DNA from: a virus
Strand: one strand, 5' to 3'
IMG/VR virus record: IMGVR_UViG_3300028762_000011
Location: 1-64,000 of that record
DNA: 64,000 nucleotides
The notes under the pieces were generated by a model. It was not told where the DNA came from, ran no database searches, and saw only the letters and a list, made by a program, of their open reading frames with translations. A program made the translations under genes and the position numbers. The first letter of the stretch is position 1. Each line of letters starts with the position of its first letter. This document shows, in pieces, positions 8,002-15,252 of the stretch.

Positions 8002-9089
8002 TGCACTGGTCGACACAACAGAGCTCCGCGCTGCAATCGGTGCGCCATTGGCTTAGAGATAAACGCGGCAAGCAGGTATTCCGGCTGTTCGGGTACGCTG
8101 GCGTCGGCAAGACAACGCTCGCGCGCGAGATCGCTGGCAGTGTCGACGGACTCGTCGTTTTCGCGACATTTACAGGTAAAGCCGCGCTCGTGCTCAAGTC
8201 CAAAGGCTGCGCCGGCGCCCGCACCATCCACAGCCTGATCTACAAGGTAGTCGACCCCGACGCCCAGGAGATTGAGTACGAGCGCAATCCAGACAGCGAG
8301 GCCACGCTGGCCAAGTTGATTATCATCGACGAAGTGTCGATGGTCAATGAAGAACTTGGCCGAGACCTCGAATCATTCGGCGTGAAAATCCTTGTCCTTG
8401 GCGACCCCATGCAGTTACCGCCGGTAGAAGGCGATGGCTATTTCACGCGCGACAAGCCGGACGTGTTGTTGACCGAGATCCATCGCCAAGCCGCCGACAA
8501 CCCAATCATCCAGATCGCCACCGATGTCAGAAACGGAAAACCACTCGCATACGGGCGCTATGGCGAGAGCAAGATCATCCACCGCAGTGACCTCGATCAA
8601 GCCGACGTTCTTGGGGCCGACCAGGTGCTGGTGGGCATGAACAAGACCCGCAAGGTATTCAATACCCGCATCCGCACGCTGAAAGGCTTCACGTCGCCGC
8701 TGCCAGAGCATGGTGATCGCCTGATATGCCTGAAAAATAATCGTGATCGCGGGCTCCTGAACGGTAGTATGTGGACATGCGATGTCGTCGAGCACAAGAA
8801 TGGCCGCGTGGGGCTGGATGTGACGTCGCTGGATGGACTCGCAGACCCAGGGCGCTTGAGCGTGCTCAACGAGTTCTTTCTCGGTACCGAGGACAAGCTC
8901 GATTGGCGTCAGAAACGGACATCGGATGAGTTCACATACGGAAGAGTTATTACCGTTCATAAAAGTCAAGGTTCACAATGGGACACGCTTATGCTGTTCG
9001 ACGAGAGCGGCATGTTCCGCGAGAATCGTATCAACCATCTCTACACCGCAATCACCCGCGCCGCCGAGCGCATAACCATTGTTATTTGA
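8001..9089 (+). CDS. Dda/RecD-like superfamily 1 DNA helicase
   Basis: 362 residues, start overlapping the previous stop. Motif I GYAGVGKTT (about residues 32-40), motif II IIIDEVSM, motif III LVLGDPMQLPPV, a EIHRQ motif, a C-terminal HKSQGSQWDTL motif and LYTAITRAAERITIV (motif VI) make this a compact AAA_30/UvrD_C_2 helicase like T4 Dda. It should move 5'-3' and act in replication start or recombination. Complete, with no signs of decay. Confidence 0.92.
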   Translation: MHWSTQQSSALQSVRHWLRDKRGKQVFRLFGYAGVGKTTLAREIAGSVDGLVVFATFTGKAALVLKSKGCAGARTIHSLIYKVVDPDAQEIEYERNPDSEATLAKLIIIDEVSMVNEELGRDLESFGVKILVLGDPMQLPPVEGDGYFTRDKPDVLLTEIHRQAADNPIIQIATDVRNGKPLAYGRYGESKIIHRSDLDQADVLGADQVLVGMNKTRKVFNTRIRTLKGFTSPLPEHGDRLICLKNNRDRGLLNGSMWTCDVVEHKNGRVGLDVTSLDGLADPGRLSVLNEFFLGTEDKLDWRQKRTSDEFTYGRVITVHKSQGSQWDTLMLFDESGMFRENRINHLYTAITRAAERITIVI

Positions 9090-9096
9090 GGAACTT

Positions 9097-9243
9097 ATGG
9101 TCTACGTCGACGATATGCGCGCCAAATACGGTCGCATGGTGATGTGCCACTTGATCGCGGATACCGACGCGGAATTGCATGCGATGGCAAAAGCGATCGG
9201 CGTCGCACGTCGTTGGCATCAGGCACCGCCTGCACCGAGTTGA
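9097..9243 (+). pseudogene. DUF4031-like protein, apparently truncated
   Basis: 48 residues: VYVDDMRAKYGRMVMCHLIA then DAELHAMAKAIGVARRWHQ is the conserved start of the DUF4031 family. The frame closes right after WHQAPPAPS, before the part the family usually continues with. In another frame just downstream, LGTPDNAEEWARTYREKK reads like a real C-terminus, so an internal deletion or frameshift is likely. The N-terminal piece might still be functional. Confidence 0.55.
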
Positions 9244-9306
9244 ACATCTACTTGGAACACCAGACAACGCCGAAGAATGGGCGCGAACTTACAGGGAGAA
9301 AAAAAC

Positions 9307-9531
9307 ATGTCGATCGAAGACGTAGCACAGGATGTCGAACTCGCGCAATGGGAGCGTGTCAACCAGTTCCGAAATACGATGCCCACATGGAAACCAACCG
9401 ACAGTGAATATGGGCCGTCAACATGCCAGGCTGAAGAGTGTGGAGACCAGATGCCGGAATTCCGGCGTGCGCTCGGACGCCACCTTTGCACCTCATGCCA
9501 ACAATTATTGGAAGACAGGAAACGACATTGA
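9307..9531 (+). CDS. DksA/TraR-type zinc finger protein
   Basis: 74 residues with ACAGGGAGA upstream of ATG 9307. The C-terminal half has CQAEECGDQMPEFRRALG followed by HLCTSCQQLLE, matching the C4 zinc finger of TraR/DksA proteins. These bind RNA polymerase through the secondary channel and alter promoter selection; the phage version may redirect host transcription, which is inferred from the family. Confidence 0.8.
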   Translation: MSIEDVAQDVELAQWERVNQFRNTMPTWKPTDSEYGPSTCQAEECGDQMPEFRRALGRHLCTSCQQLLEDRKRH

Positions 9532-9725
9532 CGTGCTTGGAAGAAATCACAGACCTTGACGCGTTTTTGCGCGCCAAGTCAGAACGGCTATTTCACCAGT
9601 TTCAACACCGGGCGGCGTCGGGGCGACTTGGACAATTCGGCCAGGATGAACCACGGCCAATACCATATCAAGACGAATGCCATCACATCCCCGCCACGGC
9701 GCCGCGAACCGTTTCACCCATGTGA
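9528..9725 (+). CDS. Small phage protein of unknown function
   Basis: 65 residues if started at TTG 9528, which overlaps the preceding TGA and has AGGAAACGA upstream; ATG 9498 in the same frame is an alternative. LDAFLRAKSERLFHQFQ reads as a helix and the rest is Pro-rich. It overlaps the end of the convergent lipase-like gene by about 40 bases. Existence is moderately supported by spacing. Confidence 0.45.
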   Translation: MTCLEEITDLDAFLRAKSERLFHQFQHRAASGRLGQFGQDEPRPIPYQDECHHIPATAPRTVSPM

Positions 9726-10339
9726 TATTCGATCATCGAAAGTCTTTTCAGTCCCTTTGGTGACCCGAAAATAAGCTTCAGGCCGGCGAGAGGACGCCAT
9801 TGTTGCCATGGGTTCGGTTCTGGCACCTTCGTAACAGGATCTCCAAACCATTTTGCCCATGCCGCCACGCAGCGCGTCGTGAATGTATTCGGTATGTTTT
9901 TTGCAAACCAGTCGACCCCCTGTTGAAAGCAAAAGTTTGGGCTCTCGAATAGGTACATCTGGACGACTTCATATCCGCGCATAACCAATGCGGCCGCGAT
10001 GAGTGCACCGATCGGGCATCCGCGCGAATGGCATGCGATTTTGATCTTGTCGCCAAGCCGAAGCATTGGTACGATCTTGTACACGAACGCCGGCACGTTT
10101 TGATAGAAACCAGAATGGACGGCACCAACACCATTCAAATCTGTCGTGAGGATGTCGATGTCGTTGATCCAGCCATCGATGTTTTCAGTACCGGCTGGAA
10201 CGATCCAGAACGCGTCTGGAACGCGCTTGGTAGCAACAGTATCCTCGTTGATGACGATAACGTTGTCGAATACGCCTTCGGTGACTGGTGCGTAGACATC
10301 ATGGGTCGCCATCTGAGCGGCGAACACGATCTCGCTCAT
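9683..10339 (-). CDS. Lipase/alpha-beta hydrolase-like protein
   Basis: 218 residues from ATG 10339, which overlaps the stop of the upstream lipoprotein gene by one base. KIACHSRGCPIGALIAAAL contains a His-Ser-Arg-Gly nucleophile elbow like the G-H-S-x-G of class 3 lipases (first residue Cys here), preceded by AVHSGFYQN, which is typical before the elbow. No signal peptide. It closes the lysis/envelope gene chain, so a role in envelope breakdown or modification is plausible. Confidence 0.62.
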   Translation of the reverse strand: MSEIVFAAQMATHDVYAPVTEGVFDNVIVINEDTVATKRVPDAFWIVPAGTENIDGWINDIDILTTDLNGVGAVHSGFYQNVPAFVYKIVPMLRLGDKIKIACHSRGCPIGALIAAALVMRGYEVVQMYLFESPNFCFQQGVDWFAKNIPNTFTTRCVAAWAKWFGDPVTKVPEPNPWQQWRPLAGLKLIFGSPKGLKRLSMIEYHMGETVRGAVAGM

Positions 10340-10653
10340 TACGGCACCGTCACGCCGACACAGGCCGCATTCACGGCGTTCTGCTCGATGCGGCCGACGC
10401 GAAGCTTCTCGATCGCGCACAGCGGTCCGCCAGAGCATGGCGTTGCCGTCAAGATAACGCAGGCTTCGCCATAAGCAGCAGCACACTTGGCGCCAGCTGG
10501 GTCGAGCGTTCCAGCGATCTTTGTGGCTTCTGCGGTATCGGCCTTACAACCATCACCAATTACCTTGTCGATGGTCGTGTTCGCAGCGTTGATCGTTTGG
10601 CATCCAGCCAGCGCGATGGCAAGTAATGATGCAATGAGAAGTGTTTTTTTCAT
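10339..10653 (-). CDS. Small phage lipoprotein
   Basis: 104 residues with a textbook lipoprotein signal: KKTLLIASLLAIALAGC with lipobox LAGC, cleavage before Cys17. The mature part has six further Cys residues, suggesting disulfides in the periplasm. Coupled to the lipase-like gene. Could be an outer-membrane lysis factor or an exclusion lipoprotein; sequence alone does not say. Confidence 0.68.
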   Translation of the reverse strand: MKKTLLIASLLAIALAGCQTINAANTTIDKVIGDGCKADTAEATKIAGTLDPAGAKCAAAYGEACVILTATPCSGGPLCAIEKLRVGRIEQNAVNAACVGVTVP

Positions 10654-10662
10654 GGTGAATTC

Positions 10663-10782
10663 CTATTTGTGAACTGGATCAATACATTGCACCGGAAGCG
10701 TATTGCAATACTGCCGCGTTTTATTGTCATCAATGCGTTGGCACGCGGTCAAGGCCAACATGATAAAAATTATTTGTCGCAC
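10663..10782 (-). CDS. Very small lipoprotein, possible Rz1-like outer spanin
   Basis: 39 residues from GTG 10782, overlapping the end of the upstream gene by 13 bases. The start RQIIFIMLALTACQ is a short lipoprotein signal with lipobox LTAC; the mature peptide is about 26 residues and Cys-rich. Size, lipobox and overlap with the gene before it resemble Rz1 spanins, but there is no Pro-rich segment, so the identity is uncertain. Confidence 0.5.
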   Translation of the reverse strand: MRQIIFIMLALTACQRIDDNKTRQYCNTLPVQCIDPVHK

Positions 10783-11192
10783 CGCCAGATATTGAAATGC
10801 GGCTTCTCATTGCCGTTGTTGAACAGATGTCCATTGATATCTACGTTAGGGTGCTTTCCGTATTCCTCCTGCAGATCTGGCTGCAAGTCATTGATGGTTC
10901 CCGCGAACCAGTTCGACATAGGGCCGTTCAGGCCATCTGTCCAGGACCTGATCTCTTTCAAGGCTCGCGCTGTTGCGGAGTCCGCGTTAGGTGCAGTGAA
11001 ACGACCGCCGTAGATAACTTTATCGCTTGACAGCACCACGGCACACCACGTTAATAGCGGCTTTGGTGCCACATACGGATGGCTTCTGTATGCTTCGGCG
11101 AAGTTGTCAACCATCACCTCGGTCTCAAGCGGTGAGGCATGAACAGACATCACCAAGGACATGACCATGATCATCAAAAATGTCCTCTTCAT
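10770..11192 (-). CDS. Secreted or membrane-anchored protein in lysis region
   Basis: 140 residues from ATG 11192, which has GGAGG upstream and overlaps the previous stop. N-terminus KRTFLMIMVMSLVMSVHA is a signal peptide or anchor, with likely cleavage after HA. The rest is soluble with two Cys. No family recognised. If the small overlapping lipoprotein is an outer spanin, this would be the inner partner by position, though it lacks an obvious coiled coil. Confidence 0.55.
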   Translation of the reverse strand: MKRTFLMIMVMSLVMSVHASPLETEVMVDNFAEAYRSHPYVAPKPLLTWCAVVLSSDKVIYGGRFTAPNADSATARALKEIRSWTDGLNGPMSNWFAGTINDLQPDLQEEYGKHPNVDINGHLFNNGNEKPHFNIWRCDK

Positions 11193-11365
11193 GGCGCAGT
11201 CCTCCCAGAATTGATATCGTCCATAACCTGCGCTTCGGTCTGGTTTTCCATCGACAGTGCGAAATCGAATTGATTCATGAACCATTCGTTCGGCGGCTGT
11301 CCATATTTAGCCTGATATGCCGCGACGATCCGCGTCATCGCTTGTTTGACTTCTTCATCCGTCAA
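11189..11365 (-). CDS. Small acidic protein of unknown function
   Basis: 58 residues, TTG start at 11365 within TTGA overlapping the preceding stop; the end overlaps the next start by four bases. Sequence TDEEVKQAMTRIVAAYQAKY then WFMNQFDFALSME is helical. No transmembrane segment. Coupling at both ends supports a real gene despite the small size. Confidence 0.5.
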   Translation of the reverse strand: MTDEEVKQAMTRIVAAYQAKYGQPPNEWFMNQFDFALSMENQTEAQVMDDINSGRTAP

Positions 11366-11628
11366 GATGCATCCTTCCCTGCCAAAGCAGATTGCACTTC
11401 AGAATGTGTCTGTTGAATAATGACATCGGCCTTCGCCTTTGCATCTGGTGCAAGCACACCAACTGCTACGTAGACAATGCCAGAATAAAACATGCACTCT
11501 TCTGGCGTGAGAGTAATCCCATAGCGAGATCCAATATATACCAGGATCGTCCCGAGACATTTCCATGTCCCTGTTTCGCGGCCGCGCGCCGCCAGATAAG
11601 CGATCAAGATTTCAAGTTTTGTCTTCAT
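11362..11628 (-). CDS. Holin-like small membrane protein
   Basis: 88 residues. A hydrophobic stretch near GTILVYIG and a second one, FYSGIVYVAVGVLA, flanking a short turn, with a charged C-terminus (KAKADVIIQQ). Size, topology and placement one gene from the endolysin suit a holin, but hydrophobicity is modest. Overlaps both neighbours by four bases. Confidence 0.5.
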   Translation of the reverse strand: MKTKLEILIAYLAARGRETGTWKCLGTILVYIGSRYGITLTPEECMFYSGIVYVAVGVLAPDAKAKADVIIQQTHSEVQSALAGKDAS

Positions 11629-12386
11629 GGCGCACCACTAACGAGTCCAGCCAGGTCGGCGACCAGTTGGTTGGCATTGAATCCAGATGGCGCCACACCA
11701 GTTGCACGAATCCAGTCCAAGAACACTTCCGCATGCGCTTCATCGCAATACTTCGCGAAGAATGCCGGTGTGACGGCTTGGATACGCCCCCATGTGATGA
11801 CATGAAAGAAATCGCTGTCGTATGCAACCAACGGCACATCGTGACCGCCATCGAGAGAATTGTCGGCAGCGGGATCGATATCCCAAGGGCGCCCGTTATC
11901 GAACTGCGCCATTGCAGATACTGGCATATTGAAGCCAAGCCGTACTGACCCGAACAAATGCGCGGCCCATTTGATGTGGTCGATGTTGCTGGGATCGATC
12001 ATGCCAGTTGCATTGCTTTTGTGCCCGAGAAATCCTGTCGATTCGAGGTATTGGCACATGGCTGTTTCATCACAGCCCTGGTCGGTCGACGGATCGGTGG
12101 GATTGTAGCCGCCAACGGTTTCATACAATGCAAGGACATCGGCATCGGTAGGGATAACGATGCCAGACGAATTGGCGGTGCGCAGCATCAATGCATGCGC
12201 TGTGTCAGCGCAGACACAATCCCCAATGGAATCGTTCAAATACATGCCCCATGGAACCGTAACCGCCGACACATAATCGTTACCAACTGCAGGCGCGTGA
12301 CCGAGTGCAGTCAAATGCCGATGCATCACGATAGCAGAACGCATTGTCTTGAGTGTATGGCGCGCTGGCCGACGTCCGTATTTCAT
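11625..12386 (-). CDS. Papain-like cysteine protease-like phage protein
   Basis: 253 residues. LNDSIGDCVCADTAHALM looks like the Cys helix of a papain-like fold (SIGDC with a following helix), and DGGHDVPLVAYDSDFFHVITWG looks like the His strand. If so it could cut peptide bonds in cell-wall crosslinks or virion proteins. No signal peptide. Placed directly after the endolysin gene with a four-base overlap. Assignment rests on pattern only. Confidence 0.45.
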   Translation of the reverse strand: MKYGRRPARHTLKTMRSAIVMHRHLTALGHAPAVGNDYVSAVTVPWGMYLNDSIGDCVCADTAHALMLRTANSSGIVIPTDADVLALYETVGGYNPTDPSTDQGCDETAMCQYLESTGFLGHKSNATGMIDPSNIDHIKWAAHLFGSVRLGFNMPVSAMAQFDNGRPWDIDPAADNSLDGGHDVPLVAYDSDFFHVITWGRIQAVTPAFFAKYCDEAHAEVFLDWIRATGVAPSGFNANQLVADLAGLVSGAP

Positions 12387-12880
12387 GTCGATCCCTCAGA
12401 TAGAGTGCCGCCGGCGGCGACATATGCGGCCTGCAACATCGTCAACGAATTGGCGTGCTGCCCATAATTGTTTCCAGGAAGGCTTGCCCAGATATTGCTG
12501 CACAACTGCACTGCAACAGCGAAATTGCCGGCGATAATGTGTGGGAGCGCACCGCGCTCTTTGATCTGGCGAACCGCAATGGCATCCTGGCTAATCGGCG
12601 AGAAATCTGGCAGATTAAGCGATGCAATGTATGCTATGGCGTATCTGTGCAGTAGTTGATAGCGGCCGGCTGCCGTGCTGTCGCACGCTTGATTGAACAC
12701 ATTCGGATGGTGCGAGTAGTCGGTGAATAGAAGCGGATGCGATGGCGTCGATCCAACGAGCACGTTGTATCCGTCATCAGATTCTGACAGTAATGCCGGA
12801 CCAATTTCAGATGCAGCCAGCATGTCCAAAAATGCCGCTACATTCTGTCCGCCGAGTTGATCTTTTGTGGAACGAGTCAT
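12383..12880 (-). CDS. Endolysin, lambda R-like lytic transglycosylase/muramidase
   Basis: 165 residues from ATG 12880, set by the ATGA overlap with the upstream gene. FLDMLAASE supplies the catalytic Glu, followed by GYNVLVG, FTDYSHHP, STAAGRYQLL, LNLPDFSPISQD and IKERGALPHI: the conserved path of lambda R-type endolysins. No signal sequence, so it needs a holin. It degrades host peptidoglycan at lysis. Confidence 0.9.
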   Translation of the reverse strand: MTRSTKDQLGGQNVAAFLDMLAASEIGPALLSESDDGYNVLVGSTPSHPLLFTDYSHHPNVFNQACDSTAAGRYQLLHRYAIAYIASLNLPDFSPISQDAIAVRQIKERGALPHIIAGNFAVAVQLCSNIWASLPGNNYGQHANSLTMLQAAYVAAGGTLSEGST

Positions 12881-13341
12881 AATATTTGCTTCACCCAATC
12901 AAGAATATCTTTCCAGTTCAACTTGTCGCCATGCCATAGCGTGACGCCGATCGCGTATAGGATAAGAATTGGCACGAGAACCTTCGACAATGCGCTCAAT
13001 GCGTTGGTGCATACCGCGACTGTGCTCGCAACGAATCGACCAAATTTTGTGATCTTTGTACCGAACTCAGAAATCCTTACCAGATCGGCGGTTCCGTCGG
13101 CCGTCTTGGTGGCCAATTCAACTGCCCTATTTGTCAAAACCGTATTTTCTTCAAGCTTTACGCTCATCGTACCGACGGTCTCGGTAAGTTTATTCAGACT
13201 TTCATGAATAGCCGCGAATTGCTTTCGCCCTTCTTCAAGGCTCTCCATTACATAATCTCTCCGAGAAGATTCATTCATCCGGCGATCTATCGGGTGCAGT
13301 GAATCCCTTAATTCGCTTTCTGGCATGGCTTGTGTCCCCAT
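12877..13341 (-). CDS. Membrane protein with coiled coil, lysis region
   Basis: 154 residues. Residues about 30-80 are a heptad-like coiled coil (EEGRKQFAAIHESLNKLTET...); a C-terminal transmembrane helix VLVPILILYAIGVTLW follows, then a short amphipathic tail. Such tail-anchored proteins next to endolysins have been called holins or hypothetical proteins. First gene of the lysis run; upstream are TAAAAT and a TCGTGAC box (13354-13367, minus sense), a probable late promoter. Confidence 0.55.
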   Translation of the reverse strand: MGTQAMPESELRDSLHPIDRRMNESSRRDYVMESLEEGRKQFAAIHESLNKLTETVGTMSVKLEENTVLTNRAVELATKTADGTADLVRISEFGTKITKFGRFVASTVAVCTNALSALSKVLVPILILYAIGVTLWHGDKLNWKDILDWVKQIL

Positions 13342-13381
13342 CTCATTGCACCTATTTTAATGTCACGAATTTACTCAAATT

Positions 13382-14071
13382 TCAATAACTGAATTGGACC
13401 CCGATTGATGCAGCATAACCAAGCGCACCGGAATAAATTGGGCGATAGTAGGTTTGTCCACTGGAACCGTTTGGATCTGGTTGCGTGTTGGTCGATTTAG
13501 TCGGGATGATTTTTAGAATTGCCGACCAGTTTTTTGCGAAAGTATAACCGACAGCAGCACCAAATCCTGGCGTGTTCTTCACTGCGTGATCGATATGGCT
13601 AACAAGCGGACCGACCTGATATGTCGGCGGCGGTCCATACCAATTAAAATTCGTATTTTCATAGTTTGGCCGAGTCACATACAATCCACCTTCAGCGAAC
13701 CAGCTTCCCCATGTCTTGCGTGCCATCAGATAGCCGAATGGCATAGTTCCTTGGCCTTGCATGTGACTGATTGGTCCACAACCTACTGAGCAATCGTCGA
13801 CGTTATGAATCATCGCATCTGACGTGCAGCGGCCGGCATTGCCGACACCTAAACCAATTTGCCAACCATCGTAAAACTGATCGGTATAAATCCCAATGGC
13901 ACCTGACACAGCGCGACAACGAATCGTGTTCGGCATGTCGCGCTGATACCAATTTCCGACAGGTGCCGGCTGATATTGCGTCAGATCTAAATCAAGTTTC
14001 AACTCGACCGCATTGGCATTTAGCCAAATAGACGAGGCCATTACGACCAATGCGGCGAGTATTTTTTTCAT
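13382..14071 (-). CDS. Phage-encoded outer-membrane beta-barrel protein
   Basis: 229 residues. Sec signal KKILAALVVMASSIWLNANA, then alternating strands with aromatic ends, and a C-terminal strand closing GVQFSY; a terminal aromatic residue is what the BAM machinery recognises. Phage outer-membrane proteins of this class (for example lambda Lom) act in host-surface change or block superinfection; this one has no family I can name. Eight or more potential strands fit a small barrel. Confidence 0.68.
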   Translation of the reverse strand: MKKILAALVVMASSIWLNANAVELKLDLDLTQYQPAPVGNWYQRDMPNTIRCRAVSGAIGIYTDQFYDGWQIGLGVGNAGRCTSDAMIHNVDDCSVGCGPISHMQGQGTMPFGYLMARKTWGSWFAEGGLYVTRPNYENTNFNWYGPPPTYQVGPLVSHIDHAVKNTPGFGAAVGYTFAKNWSAILKIIPTKSTNTQPDPNGSSGQTYYRPIYSGALGYAASIGVQFSY

Positions 14072-14118
14072 TTGCGGCTTTCAGGTTTAAAGAGTTTTGA
14101 ATTCAACCATGTCAAGAA

Positions 14119-15252
14119 TTATTTTATCCTTTCAACGGTAACTAAACCGCTGCCCGCCGTGCCAGATGTTGCACTCGTGGATGACGAGGCAGCACCACCA
14201 GTACCACCACCAATAGATGAATTGCCCGTGATACAGGAGGTTCCTGTACATCCACCAGTACCGCCCAAAATTCCGGTATTCCCGCTAGCGAAACCGGCGG
14301 TGCTGCCGCCACTTCCCCCGCCGGTCCCAGGGGATACGGATGGCTCGTTTCCTTGTGAACCCCCGCCCGTGATAGCCCGCCACGGTTCGAACAGAGAATC
14401 AAACCCGAAGGATATCGCGTTTGTCGCAGAGCCAGAAGCAGCCCCCGTGCGGTAAGCTCCGTCCGTGCTTGCCGCTGACGCAAAGTGGAGTCCATTGACG
14501 CCGGCACTTCCGCCAGGACAAGCACTCCCAACGCTGACGCCGCCGACTCCGCCAGAACCGCCGCCTCCGCCACATCCGCCAGAACCGCTGGAACCGCCCG
14601 CGCCGCCGACTCCGCCTCCGCCGCCCGCGCCGTTTTGAGTAGTGCCGGCACCGCCCGCGCCGCTAGTTCCGTTTGGCCATCCGCCCGCGCCGCCTCCGCC
14701 CGAGATAATCCCGGATGCAGACCATGTGACATTGCCGCCCGCGCCGCCTGTTTGATTGTTGGAGCCACCTGACCCGACCCCGCCGGCACCTCCCGTAACG
14801 CTTATTGTTTTGCTACAAGTCCCCCCGCTGCCGCCAGTCGCTTGAATGGTAGTGAACCCTGACGCGGTGACGCTAGTAGTTCCCCCGGCATTTCCGTTCG
14901 CGCAAGTTGATCCTGTCGATTCAGCAATTCCAGCGCCACCAGCGCCCACCGTGATTGTCAGAACCGTGCCGGAAATAAACGACTGATCAACCTCCGCGAA
15001 TCCACCACCACCACCTCCAGACGAAGCACAAGGCGAATTTAAGCACGCCGCGCCGGAACCGCCACCACCTTCGACAGATACTCGATAGGTTCCCGTTACG
15101 GGAATTGTATAAGTTGTTGATGTGGGAAAAAATATTGCCGGTTGTAGTGCAGACCCGCCGCCAGCGAATTGACTGAAATCGCTCGCGAAAGAGGTCGCAT
15201 AAAAGCACAATAAAACTGCTGAAAGGATTGCCCGATTGATGAAATTTCGCAT
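14119..15252 (-). CDS. Glycine-rich adhesin-like protein with signal peptide
   Basis: 377 residues from ATG 15252, which shares one base with the stop of the previous gene. Sec signal RNFINRAILSAVLLCFYATSFA, then a body made almost only of Gly, Ser, Ala and Thr with many GGxGG runs, ending GLVTVERIK. It is paralogous to the protein at 16839-17969 (same AIFFP...VYTI / TYTIPVTG opening and VTxERI end). Glycine-rich tips are the receptor-binding part of some phage fibres; the signal peptide is unexpected for a virion protein. Confidence 0.65.
   Translation of the reverse strand: MRNFINRAILSAVLLCFYATSFASDFSQFAGGGSALQPAIFFPTSTTYTIPVTGTYRVSVEGGGGSGAACLNSPCASSGGGGGGFAEVDQSFISGTVLTITVGAGGAGIAESTGSTCANGNAGGTTSVTASGFTTIQATGGSGGTCSKTISVTGGAGGVGSGGSNNQTGGAGGNVTWSASGIISGGGGAGGWPNGTSGAGGAGTTQNGAGGGGGVGGAGGSSGSGGCGGGGGSGGVGGVSVGSACPGGSAGVNGLHFASAASTDGAYRTGAASGSATNAISFGFDSLFEPWRAITGGGSQGNEPSVSPGTGGGSGGSTAGFASGNTGILGGTGGCTGTSCITGNSSIGGGTGGAASSSTSATSGTAGSGLVTVERIK

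Noticed and set aside
9144-9407. Plus-strand frame of 87 codons overlapping the DUF4031 remnant and the zinc finger gene
   Set aside because: Basic, low-information sequence out of frame with both; no start signal.
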